This document shows, piece after piece, positions 24,256 through 32,987 of a DNA stretch of 64,000 nucleotides; within the stretch, counting starts at the first letter, position 1; the number at the start of each line of letters is the position of its first letter. Source of the DNA: FEN-1191 sp036490715 (GTDB lineage Bacteria; Pseudomonadota; Gammaproteobacteria; Steroidobacterales; Steroidobacteraceae); the NCBI GenBank assembly GCA_036490715.1, contig DASXDL010000047.1, positions 1-64,000 of the forward strand, given 5' to 3'. The notes below the pieces were generated by a model. The model saw only the letters and a program-made list of their open reading frames with translations, ran no database searches and was not told where the DNA came from. A program made the position numbers and the translations under genes.

Positions 24256-25377
24256 TTATACCGGTCGCGACTCGACCACTGTGAAGCGGCGTTTCAACAT
24301 GAGAAACGGCCTCTCGACGACGGCATACGACGCAGCGGAAACCATGACCGTGAGCGCGAGAGCGGCAAAAGTCCGTATCAGCGTGTGCATGACTCCTGGA
24401 TTGGTCGTGACCAATTCATCTGTGATGAGCAGACATCCCACGTGATAGACATACAGGCCATAGGAGATCTTTCCGAGGTACTGCAGCGGCGCACACCGAA
24501 ACGGCATGCCAATGAACGCCACCAACATCGCAACGCATCCGGCCACGACGGCCGGATATCCAATAAGAGTCCCCGACATCGAGAGTCGGTCGTTCCCAGG
24601 AGTGACGTGGTAGTAGCCGCGCACCGAAAAGCAGCCCACGCAGAAGATAATCAGCAAGATACGTTGTGAAGCACGGAGTGGGACAGCCTTTCCACCCAAC
24701 AGAAGCGCGACCAATATTCCCGCTGCGATTGAGTCCAAGTGCGCGAACGTATTGGCCCAGAGGTGCTCCTTACCCTCGTTCATCGCGGCACCCAGCAACC
24801 GGCTGCCATTGGCAATCGCGATCATGATCACTGCCGCATAGGCAATCCCTCGGCGCGACATCCTCGCTACGAGCGGCGGCCAGAAAATATAGAACTGTTC
24901 CTCAATCGACACGCTCCAGAGCGGCGCTGCCACGGTGTTGATCCAGCCGAACCAAACGAAACTCCAGTTTCCGATGAATAATAGAAACGCCGCTAGATAG
25001 AACCCACTGAAATCGTGGCTCGGATTGAATAAGGGAACGTACGCTGCGATCAGAACCGCTACGTAGTACAACGGCCAAATCCGCAATGCTCGACGCAAAT
25101 AAAACGCCGGGACGTTCAAGTGTCCGCGTGACTCCTTTTCACGCAGCAACAGTTCCGTGATCAGATACGCGCTGAGAACAAAGAACAAATCGACACCGTA
25201 GACACCGCCATGGACCATGGCCATTGCCATTTCGGCGATCGCGTGCGGTACGCGGTGCTGTTCGAGAACTTCGACCGGGTATGGCGCGATATGAATTATG
25301 TAGACGCCAAGAAAGGCGAAGAAACGCAGTATGTCGAGTTCGGGGCGGTAAAACGCGCGGGGAGCGCTCACGGACAC
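24256..25377 (-). CDS. acyltransferase 3 family (OafA/YrhL-like) membrane protein
   Basis: 373 residues with about ten membrane helices. The N-terminal YRPELDILRFFAFLGVYIIH carries the R-x(n)-H pattern of the family, and the FFVLSAYLITELLLRE segment and FYLRRALRIWPLYYV are diagnostic of O-acyltransferases that acetylate surface polysaccharides or peptidoglycan. No SGNH domain is attached. The start is the GTG at 25375-25377. It is AT-richer than the core genes, intact, and isolated from any polysaccharide cluster. Likely an accessory gene brought in by the island. Confidence 0.82.
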   Translation of the reverse strand: MSVSAPRAFYRPELDILRFFAFLGVYIIHIAPYPVEVLEQHRVPHAIAEMAMAMVHGGVYGVDLFFVLSAYLITELLLREKESRGHLNVPAFYLRRALRIWPLYYVAVLIAAYVPLFNPSHDFSGFYLAAFLLFIGNWSFVWFGWINTVAAPLWSVSIEEQFYIFWPPLVARMSRRGIAYAAVIMIAIANGSRLLGAAMNEGKEHLWANTFAHLDSIAAGILVALLLGGKAVPLRASQRILLIIFCVGCFSVRGYYHVTPGNDRLSMSGTLIGYPAVVAGCVAMLVAFIGMPFRCAPLQYLGKISYGLYVYHVGCLLITDELVTTNPGVMHTLIRTFAALALTVMVSAASYAVVERPFLMLKRRFTVVESRPV

Positions 25378-25949
25378 AGATTCTCGCAGATCAAACGTAT
25401 AAAAGTATGCTCAATCGCTACCTCATTCAGCGGCCTCCCTGAGTCCTCACTTTGCCAGCAGCGCATATAGAACGCCCTGGTTGCTGTAGAGCCGATGCAG
25501 GCGCCACGCTGCCTGACCCATGTTGGCGAGCTGGAATTGCGCTATCGGCTCCCGGCTTGGCAGCCCGTTCTCTCCCGCCGTCGATCCAAAGCCTGGCGAG
25601 TCATCCCTGGGAAGCTTTCATTTCAATCCAATCGCGGGCACCAAGCTCGCCGCTGCGCCCGGCGACGAGCAGCCTCACCCAACTGTCATGCAGCCTCCGC
25701 CGGCCGCGCGCCCTTTTTAACATTGTCGCGAGCCGCCCATCGCCGTCTTCGGCGGTAGCAAATGCATCGAGCTTCTGCCGAGATAGATCGCGAGCATCCT
25801 CAGTTCTCCCGCAATTCTAAGTGACGTGTCGCGGTGCTCCGGGTTCCTGAGACGCTACTCACAAAATCTATAGCCCGCGCTTTGCAGCTCGATGCCTTGC
25901 GAGCACGATGCCTGCCCCGAGAAGCTGATCAGGCAGCCAAGAAGCAACT
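25378..25949. other. gap at right side of island
   Basis: 572 bases without an intact gene. It contains a 56-codon open fragment on the minus strand and otherwise short meaningless frames. The promoter of the TonB-dependent receptor must lie in its right part. Confidence 0.45.
25447..25617 (-). pseudogene. possible C-terminal gene remnant
   Basis: 56 codons ending in TGA with protein-like composition (EPIAQFQLANMGQAAWRLHR, then LYSNQGVLYALLAK). No start codon with a ribosome site and a stop immediately upstream. I do not recognise it. It may be the tail of a gene lost when the island decayed, or chance. Confidence 0.2.
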
Positions 25950-27986
25950 GTGGCAGCGCGTCTCGATTCCACTTTGAAAATTTTACCGGCGCAGCTGCGC
26001 GCGCCCGGTTTATCGAGATGTGTTCGAGCGCTCTCGATTCTTGTTCCCTTGACCCTCAGCGCGTTATCGGCCTATGCGGACAGCGATGCTCCGACGCTCG
26101 GCGAACTCAAGGGGCTCAGTGTTGAGCAGCTGATGAATATCCCGGTGAACTCGGTCGCGCGCCATCCGGAAAAGCTGTTGGATGCCGCTTCCGCAGTGCA
26201 GGTCATCACGCAGGAGGACATCCGACGCTCGGGAGCGACTAGCATCGCCGAGGTGCTTCGACTGGCCGACAACCTGCAGGTGGCGCAAAAGAACTCTCAC
26301 GATTGGGCCATCAGTGCGCGCGGCTTCAATACCGCTCTGGCCAACAAGCTGCTGGTCATGATCGATGGGCGCACCGTTTACACGCCGCTCTTCTCGGGCG
26401 TGTTTTGGGACATCCAGGACTATCTGCTTGAAGACATCGATCGCATCGAAGTCATCAGTGGCCCCGGCGGCACGCTGTGGGGAGCGAACGCGGTCAATGG
26501 CGTGATCAACATCATCACCAAGAGCGCCAAAGATACGCAGGGCGGCTACGCTGAGGGTGGTGGTGGCTCTGACCCGGACGGCATCGCCGGCGCCCGCTAT
26601 GGCGGTTCGATCTCACCCGACAGCTACTTTCGCGTCTACGGAAAATATGTCGATCGCGGCGATGAGGTGCTGGCTGACGGCGCGTCGAGTTCGGATGCCT
26701 GGCGTCAGGGGCGCGGCGGCTTTCGTCTGGATTTGGCTCCATTCGCCCGGGATAGCGTGACTTTGCAGGGCGACTTCTATGACGGCCATGAAGACGAACC
26801 GACCGGAGGCACAGCCACGACCAGCGGCGGTAACGTGCTGGGCCGCTGGACTCGCAAGTTCTCCGACGATTCGGACATGAGCCTGCAGTCCTACCTCGAT
26901 CGGACGCATCTGCTGGACCCAGAGCCGGCCTTGATGCTCGGTGCCCTGCCGCTCGCTCCGGCCGGGGGACTGCAGGATGATCTGACGACCTACGACATCG
27001 ACTTCCAACATCGCTTCCCACTCGGACTTCGCAACCGCATCGTGTGGGGACTGGGATATCGCTTCACGCACGACATCGTCGACAACGCACCGGGCATTGG
27101 CTTTCTGCCGGCGCTGCTGGATCAGAGACTGTACAGCGGTTTCGTGCAGGATGAGATAGCGCTGCGCTCGAATCTGGCCTTCACTCTCGGCACCAAGCTC
27201 GAACACAATGACTATACGGGCTGGGAACTGCAGCCCAATGTGCGCTTGCGCTGGACCCTGGCGCAGGGACAAGCGCTGTGGGCCGCCGTGTCGCGGGCCG
27301 TGCGTACGCCCTCGCGGGTCGACCGCGATCTGTACGAGGCCCCGCCGCCACGGCTACTGCTGCTGAAAGGCGGATCGGGTTTCGATTCTGAGAAGGTCAT
27401 TGCCTACGAACTGGGCTACCGGGCGCAGTTCACCTCGCGCTTCAGCAGTTCGGTCTCGAGCTTCTACAACGTCTACAGCGATTTGCGCAGCACCAGCTTC
27501 ACGCCCGGGACCTTGTTGCCGTTTTTCTTTGCCAACAACCTGGAAGGACACACCTATGGCTTGGAATTCAGCGGCGATTACCAGGTGCTGGACAACTGGT
27601 CGTTGCACGGCGGCTACACCTTGCTCAGAGAACACCTACAGATCAAGCCGGGTCAAGTGGACATCAATGATGCGCTCAATGAGACCGCCGACCCGAAGCA
27701 CCAGTTCTCACTGCGCTCATCACTGCAGCTGCCGTGGCGAGTGCAGTTCGATGCGAGCCTGCGATGGGTGGATTCCCTGCTGACCAATAGCGGCTCTACA
27801 CCAGGTACGGTGCCCAGTTACGCTGAGCTCGATTCACGATTGGTGTGGCAGGCGACTCGCCGGGTCGAATTGTCGGTCACGGGGCAGAACCTGCTGCACG
27901 ATCACCACCCTGAATATGGCTTTCCCGACCCCGCACGAATCGAGATCGCGCGCAGCGTCTACGCCAAGATAACCTGGCGCCAGTAG
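25950..27986 (+). CDS. TonB-dependent outer membrane receptor
   Basis: 678 residues from a GTG. The signal sequence ends near LTLSALSAYA. The plug domain (about 75-195) has VQVITQEDIRRSGATSIAEV, RGFNTALANKLLVMIDGRT, IDRIEVISGPGGTLWGANAV and NGVINIITKSAKDT, all typical of TonB-dependent transducers and receptors. The rest is an amphipathic beta-barrel ending in VYAKITWRQ; the final residue is Q rather than the usual F. Ligand unknown: the plug resembles colicin I/siderophore receptor relatives, and the convergent MFS exporter of EntS type would suit a siderophore, but no iron box is visible to me. Confidence 0.88.
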   Translation: MAARLDSTLKILPAQLRAPGLSRCVRALSILVPLTLSALSAYADSDAPTLGELKGLSVEQLMNIPVNSVARHPEKLLDAASAVQVITQEDIRRSGATSIAEVLRLADNLQVAQKNSHDWAISARGFNTALANKLLVMIDGRTVYTPLFSGVFWDIQDYLLEDIDRIEVISGPGGTLWGANAVNGVINIITKSAKDTQGGYAEGGGGSDPDGIAGARYGGSISPDSYFRVYGKYVDRGDEVLADGASSSDAWRQGRGGFRLDLAPFARDSVTLQGDFYDGHEDEPTGGTATTSGGNVLGRWTRKFSDDSDMSLQSYLDRTHLLDPEPALMLGALPLAPAGGLQDDLTTYDIDFQHRFPLGLRNRIVWGLGYRFTHDIVDNAPGIGFLPALLDQRLYSGFVQDEIALRSNLAFTLGTKLEHNDYTGWELQPNVRLRWTLAQGQALWAAVSRAVRTPSRVDRDLYEAPPPRLLLLKGGSGFDSEKVIAYELGYRAQFTSRFSSSVSSFYNVYSDLRSTSFTPGTLLPFFFANNLEGHTYGLEFSGDYQVLDNWSLHGGYTLLREHLQIKPGQVDINDALNETADPKHQFSLRSSLQLPWRVQFDASLRWVDSLLTNSGSTPGTVPSYAELDSRLVWQATRRVELSVTGQNLLHDHHPEYGFPDPARIEIARSVYAKITWRQ

Positions 27987-28021
27987 TCGATCTGGATGTC
28001 GATGGCGTGTCGGCCGCCCGC

Positions 28022-29272
28022 CTAAGAGCCGATTGCGCCGTCGAGACGTTGGACTCGGCCCAGGGTCGGAAACAATTTCATCCACAGCAGCGCCACTGCG
28101 ACTGTGCCGATGCCCCCGAGCACCACCGCTGGCACAGTACCCACAATGGCGGCGGTAACACCGCTCTCGAATGCCCCCAGCTGATTCGAGGCGTTGATGA
28201 ATAGGTAATTGACCGCGCTGACCCGGCCGCGCATCGCATCCGGAGTTGCCAACTGCACCAGTGAGGACCGAATCACCACACTCACTGTGTCGGCGGCGCC
28301 CATGACGGCCAGTGCGACGATCGATAGCCACCATAGTCTGGAAATACCAAACACCACGGTCGCGAGGCCGAACACGATAACCGCCTGGAACATTTTCAAG
28401 CCGGCGCCTTTGTTGATAGCGTGGCGAGCCAGCACCGCGGCCATCAGCAAGGCGCCGAGCGAGGGCACGCCGCGCAAGACGCCGAGCCCCCAGGGTCCGG
28501 TATGCAGGATATCGCGGGCATAGATAGGCAAAAGCGCCGTGGCACCGCCCAGCAACACCGCAAACAAATCCAACGAAATGGTGCCCAATATCGCCGAGTT
28601 GGCGCGTACGAAAGTCACGCCCGCGAACAGCGTGGCGAGGGTCGGCGGCTCTTTGACACGTTCCAGGATCCGCATTCTCATGGTGCCGATCAGGACGGCG
28701 GAGGACAACGACAACCCGAACATCACGAGATAGGGAGCCCACGCGGAGACCGCGTACAGCAAGCCACCCGCCGCGGGGCCGGTGATTGCCGCAATTTGCC
28801 ACGCCCCGGTCGAAAGCGCGGTGCCGTGCTGGAGCTGCTCTTCCGACGTCACCGCCGGTAGCATCGCTGCGGACGCGGGACTGTCGAATGCGCTGGCGAT
28901 GCCAAAGAGCGCTAACGCGGCATAGATCGTGCGCACCGTCACATGCCCGGTGTAGCTGCCCCAGGCAAGGTAGGCGGCAGCCAAGGCCTCCAGCGTCGAA
29001 CACACGAGTACGACGCGGTTGCGGGCATAGCGATCCGCAGCATGGCCCGCGGGGAACATGAGCAGTGCGCTGGGGGCAAACTGCACCAAGCCTGCCAGAC
29101 CCAAATCGAGCGCACTATGGCTGAGCGCATAGATCTGCCAGCCGACCGCCACCGCGGCGATTTGGTAAGCGAATTCCGAAACACTGCGCGATGCGAAGTA
29201 ATGTAGAAACGGGCGGTGCCGCCAGAGATTTAACGGCGGACTCGAAGGTCCGCTGAGGTTTTCAACACTCAT
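28022..29272 (-). CDS. MFS transporter, EntS-like exporter group
   Basis: 416 residues, 12 membrane segments. The N-terminus (LWRHRPFLHYFASRSVSEFA), loop 2 AGHAADRYARNRVVLVCSTL and ATPDAMRGRVSAVNYLFINA match the MFS_3/EntS group of exporters, which includes the enterobactin exporter and several drug efflux proteins. ATG at 29272 is the only sensible start. It converges on the TonB-dependent receptor gene with a 35-base gap. A role in siderophore export is possible by association only. Confidence 0.82.
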   Translation of the reverse strand: MSVENLSGPSSPPLNLWRHRPFLHYFASRSVSEFAYQIAAVAVGWQIYALSHSALDLGLAGLVQFAPSALLMFPAGHAADRYARNRVVLVCSTLEALAAAYLAWGSYTGHVTVRTIYAALALFGIASAFDSPASAAMLPAVTSEEQLQHGTALSTGAWQIAAITGPAAGGLLYAVSAWAPYLVMFGLSLSSAVLIGTMRMRILERVKEPPTLATLFAGVTFVRANSAILGTISLDLFAVLLGGATALLPIYARDILHTGPWGLGVLRGVPSLGALLMAAVLARHAINKGAGLKMFQAVIVFGLATVVFGISRLWWLSIVALAVMGAADTVSVVIRSSLVQLATPDAMRGRVSAVNYLFINASNQLGAFESGVTAAIVGTVPAVVLGGIGTVAVALLWMKLFPTLGRVQRLDGAIGS

Positions 29273-29433
29273 GGAATATGCCGTTTCGCCTCAGTCGCGC
29301 CGCCCGCCGACGTGCAGCGGAGCCGCTCGCCAGCCGTCGACAGAAGCTAAAGCTGGCGCGCCGTAGTTAGATAGACGAGGCGATTATCAGATCGGAAGTT
29401 AGAGCGCCGCGATCTGCGTCCGTCGCAGTGCGC

Positions 29434-31128
29434 TCAACTGGTGCTCGGATCGAATTGCCACAGATCGTTGAGGTAGCCCAGGTTGCCGCTGGCGTCGTAG
29501 CCGTAACCACCGAACAGCCAAAGGTTGCCGGAGGAATCGAGCCAGGCGCCGGTCGAATTGCGACCGCCCGGCGTATTGCTGACTGAGGCGGCGCCCTGGG
29601 CGCCGTAAGCACCGCTGGCATTTTCTGTGTCGGCGCCGCTGCGCCAGGTCCACTCCCCAAGGCTCGGAACGTACTCCCACAGGTCGTTGAGATTTCCGAC
29701 ATTACCGCCCAGGTCATAGCCAACCCCGCCGAATAGCCAGAGATTGCCGGCAGAGTCGATCCAGGAGCTGGATTGGTAACGTGCGCCGGGAACACTACCG
29801 GCCGAGGCGATTCCCAGAGCCGCAGCGTAGATCGGCGGCGCATCAGTCACATCTTCGCCGTTGACCCAGGTCCACTGTCCGCTACTCGGGCTGTATTGCC
29901 ACAGATCGTTGAGCTTGCCGGCAGCACCGCTCGAGTCGTAGCCGTTGCCACCGAACAGCCACAGGTTGCCCGACGAGTCGGCCCAGGTACTGGCGGCATA
30001 GCGCGCTCCGGGCACGTTGCCGGCCGCCGCGGTCGCGAGTGTGCCGTAGACCCCGCTGGCATTGAGGCCGCTGCCGCCCGCGATCCAGGTCCATTGCCCG
30101 GTGCTCGGACTGAATCGCCACAGATCGTTGAGCTTGCCGACGCCGCCACTGGCATCGTAGCCAAAGCCACCGAATAGCCACAGGTTGCCGGACGAGTCGA
30201 TCCAGGAGCTGGCGGCGTAGCGCGCTCCCGGCACGTTGCCAGCCGCCGCGGTACCGAGTGTGCCGTAGACCCCGCTGGCATTGATCGCGCTGCCGCCACT
30301 GACCCAGGTCCACAGACCGGTGTGCGAGTCACAGCGCCACAGATCGTTCAACTCGCCCACATGGGCGGCGCCATCGTAGCCAAAGCCGCCGAACAACCAC
30401 AGGTTGCCGGAGGCGTCGATCCAGGAACTCGATTGATAACGCCCACCGGGCGCATTGCTGGCTGCGACCGTGCCCTGCGTGCCATAGATGCCGCTGGCAT
30501 TGGCAATGCTGCCGCCGCTGATCCAGGTCCATTGCTTGCTACTCGGAATGTATCGCCACAGGCTATTGAGATAACCGGTCGCGCCGGTCGAATCGTATCC
30601 AACCCCGCCAAACAGCCAGAAGCTGCCGGAAGAATCCGTCCAGGAAGATCCGGAATAGCTGGCTCCTGGCAGATTGCTGGCTGCAGGCGTGCCCTGTGTG
30701 CCGTAGACCGCGCTGGCGTTGACCGTGTTGGCTCCTTGTTGCCAGCTCCACTGCCCAAATCCACACGTGACGACCACATTGCCGACGAAGCCGGTGTCGT
30801 TGCCACTGCCACCGCTGGTGATTTCGCAGTGCTCGCCACTAGGCTGCGTCTGCACCGTAATCGTGTAGCTGCTGCCGGCGGTGAATGAGTTCGGAAACGA
30901 CCAGGTGGTCGCGCCCGCTAAGACGGTTGCCGTGGCGGAGCCGTTCGCCAGCACCACGCTACTGACCGTCAAGCCACTGATCGTGCCGCCAATGGTGTAG
31001 TTGGTGGTGGCAACGGGGGTCGTCGTGCTGCTACCGCCGCAATCCACCAGCGCCAATGAAATGCCCGCCAGGCAGAAAAGCTGTAGTGCCGCGCGCCTGG
31101 TGAGCGCGCCCATGGCTCGTGGACACAT
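29434..31128 (-). CDS. kelch-repeat lipoprotein 1
   Basis: 564 residues. ATG 31128 is chosen because AGGAG lies seven bases upstream and because it begins a lipoprotein signal ending LALVDC; a longer frame to 31434 reads backwards through the neighbouring gene's DNA. After the signal comes a compact beta domain (YTIGGTISGL...VVVTCG, about residues 37-115), then six near-identical repeats of about 57 residues, each with GTQGxxAASNxPGxRYxxSSW, SSGNLWLFGG and LNDLWxY. Six kelch units predict a six-bladed propeller. First gene of three paralogues; probably surface or periplasm exposed. Binding partner unknown. Confidence 0.78.
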   Translation of the reverse strand: MCPRAMGALTRRAALQLFCLAGISLALVDCGGSSTTTPVATTNYTIGGTISGLTVSSVVLANGSATATVLAGATTWSFPNSFTAGSSYTITVQTQPSGEHCEITSGGSGNDTGFVGNVVVTCGFGQWSWQQGANTVNASAVYGTQGTPAASNLPGASYSGSSWTDSSGSFWLFGGVGYDSTGATGYLNSLWRYIPSSKQWTWISGGSIANASGIYGTQGTVAASNAPGGRYQSSSWIDASGNLWLFGGFGYDGAAHVGELNDLWRCDSHTGLWTWVSGGSAINASGVYGTLGTAAAGNVPGARYAASSWIDSSGNLWLFGGFGYDASGGVGKLNDLWRFSPSTGQWTWIAGGSGLNASGVYGTLATAAAGNVPGARYAASTWADSSGNLWLFGGNGYDSSGAAGKLNDLWQYSPSSGQWTWVNGEDVTDAPPIYAAALGIASAGSVPGARYQSSSWIDSAGNLWLFGGVGYDLGGNVGNLNDLWEYVPSLGEWTWRSGADTENASGAYGAQGAASVSNTPGGRNSTGAWLDSSGNLWLFGGYGYDASGNLGYLNDLWQFDPSTS

Positions 31129-31167
31129 CACGTATCTCCTGATCACAAGCACTGTGGCAGATCCATG

Positions 31168-31181
31168 GTGCCGATCGGCAC
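31168..31181. repeat. 14-bp perfect palindrome upstream of kelch 1
   Basis: GTGCCGATCGGCAC reads the same on both strands and lies 40 bases upstream of the kelch 1 start, between it and kelch 2. It may be a regulator-binding site. No equivalent exact copy was seen upstream of kelch 2 or 3. Confidence 0.3.
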
Positions 31182-31258
31182 AGCGCCAGGATGTTGAACG
31201 CTGGCAGCTGCGGGCTTGCGCATCGCTGTCACGGAACAATGAATCGTCGTTCGCGACA

Positions 31259-32944
31259 CTACGGCAGCACGAATTGCCACAGGTCGTTGAGATAGCCATT
31301 GGCAAGGGCGCCATAGCCGGTGCCGCCGAACAGCCATAATTTGCCCGACGAGTCGATCCAGGAAGTGGCGCCTTGGCGCCCGCCCGGCACGCCGTCGGAA
31401 ATCGTGGCCTGCGTGCCGTAGACTCCGGCGGCATTGTCGGCGGTGCTGCCCGCTACGTCGGTCCAAAGGCCGGTGCTCGGACTGTACTGCCACAGATCGT
31501 CGAGGTAGCCCAAGCCGCCGGTGGCGTCATCGCCATAACCGCCGAACAGCCACAGTCGGCCGGAGGAATCGATCCAGGAGCTGGCCGCCTGGCGTGATCC
31601 CGGTACGTTGCCGGACGCTGCGGTTCCCTGGGTGCCGTAGACCCCGCTGGTGTTGTTGCCGCTGCCGCCACTGACCCAAGTCCACTCCCCGGTGCTGGTA
31701 CTGTATTGCCACAGATCGTTGAGGTATCCCAGACCGCCGGTAGCACCGTAGCCATAGCCTCCGAACATCCACAGCTTGCCGGAGGAGTCGGTCCAGGCAC
31801 TGGCCGCCTGACGCGCGCCGGGCACGTTGGCCGCCGACGCGGTGGCCTGGGTGCCATAGACTCCGGCGGCACTCTCGCCGCTACCGCCGCTGACCCAGGT
31901 CCACTGGCCGGTGCTGGGCGTGTAGCGCCACAGATCGTTGAGTTCGCCGACGCTGCCCGCCGTGTCGAAGCCATAGCCGCCGAACAACCACAGATTGCCG
32001 GCCGAGTCGGTCCACGCGCTGGCTGCATAGCGTGCGCCCGGAATGTTGCTGACCGAGCCGGTGCCCTGAGTGCCGTAGACGCCGCTGGCATTGTCAGCGT
32101 TGCCGCCGCTGACCCAGGTCCACTGGCCGGTGCTGGGCGTGTAGCGCCACAGATCGTTGAGCTCGCCGGCACCGCCGGTCGCGGCGTAACCATAGCCACC
32201 AAACAGCCACAGGTCGCCGGACGAATCGATCCAGGAGCTCGCACCATAGCGCGCCCCCGGGATATTGCTCGCCGCCGCCGAGCCTTCGGTACCGTAGACA
32301 CCCACGGCGTTGTGGCCGCTGGCGCCGCTGACCCAGGTCCACTGGCCGGTGCTGGAGCTGTATTGCCACAGATCGTTGAGCGACCCGACCGCGCCGGAGG
32401 AATCATAGCCAGTGCCTCCGAACAGCCACAGGTTGCCGGACGAATCGGTCCAGGAGCTCGCCGAATAGCGTCCGCCCGGCAGATTGTTGGCCGAGCTAGC
32501 CCCTTGGGTGCCGTACGCGCCGCTGGCATTGACGCTGTTGAGACCTCCTTCCCAAATCCAATCGCCAAAATCGCTGCACACCACCGTCACATCGTCCAAA
32601 TTGCCGGCCAGCGATGCCCCGCTGGCATCGCCGGTGACCGCACACAGCTGTCCGGCGGGTTGACTCTCGACCCCCACCGAGTAGCTGCTGTTTGCCGGGA
32701 AGGAACCCGGAAATACCCAGGTGGTCGCGCCCGCCGTGACCGTGACGGTCGTGCTGCCGTTGAATACCAGCACGACGCTACCGGAGCTCAGTCCGCTGAT
32801 CGAGCCGCCCACGGTGTAGCTGGTTGTGTTCGAAGAGCTGCTACCCCCACCGCAGGCGGCCAGTGCCACTGCGACTGCCAGCAGATACACGCCGCGCAGC
32901 GTGGCACGCGGTGTGAGCAGCGACTGGCCCGATCTCCTGTTCAT
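31259..32944 (-). CDS. kelch-repeat lipoprotein 2
   Basis: 561 residues from ATG 32944, which begins a lipoprotein signal (GVYLLAVAVALAAC). The same N-terminal YTVGGSISGL beta domain as in the neighbours is followed by six kelch repeats, e.g. LWLFGGTGYDSSGAVGSLND and LWMFGGYGYGATGGLGYLND. The repeats are more alike within this protein than across the trio, suggesting recent internal duplication or conversion. 43 bases separate it from kelch 3 and 130 from kelch 1, so an operon is likely. No catalytic motif is visible; kelch propellers usually bind proteins or glycans. Confidence 0.78.
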   Translation of the reverse strand: MNRRSGQSLLTPRATLRGVYLLAVAVALAACGGGSSSSNTTSYTVGGSISGLSSGSVVLVFNGSTTVTVTAGATTWVFPGSFPANSSYSVGVESQPAGQLCAVTGDASGASLAGNLDDVTVVCSDFGDWIWEGGLNSVNASGAYGTQGASSANNLPGGRYSASSWTDSSGNLWLFGGTGYDSSGAVGSLNDLWQYSSSTGQWTWVSGASGHNAVGVYGTEGSAAASNIPGARYGASSWIDSSGDLWLFGGYGYAATGGAGELNDLWRYTPSTGQWTWVSGGNADNASGVYGTQGTGSVSNIPGARYAASAWTDSAGNLWLFGGYGFDTAGSVGELNDLWRYTPSTGQWTWVSGGSGESAAGVYGTQATASAANVPGARQAASAWTDSSGKLWMFGGYGYGATGGLGYLNDLWQYSTSTGEWTWVSGGSGNNTSGVYGTQGTAASGNVPGSRQAASSWIDSSGRLWLFGGYGDDATGGLGYLDDLWQYSPSTGLWTDVAGSTADNAAGVYGTQATISDGVPGGRQGATSWIDSSGKLWLFGGTGYGALANGYLNDLWQFVLP

Positions 32945-32987
32945 GCGGTTTCTCTCTATGACTAGACCCGATCGCAGTGGGCGGGTC

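Larger units (their letters stand above)
20487..25900. mobile_element. decayed integrative island at tRNA-Arg
   Basis: Starts right after tRNA-Arg with a truncated integrase gene and continues through truncated, frameshifted and fused coding fragments, an O-acyltransferase and a DUF2726 protein. By eye it is more AT-rich than the flanks, with long low-density gaps. The right edge is not defined: I could not find a second copy of the tRNA 3' end within the window, so the boundary near 25.9 kb rests only on the return to an intact high-GC gene. Confidence 0.55.

Noticed and set aside
31453..32965. Long open frames on both strands across the kelch genes, first suspected as overlapping genes
   Set aside because: They arise from the repeated GC-rich kelch units read in other frames; only one frame has lipoprotein signal, ribosome spacing and kelch motifs.
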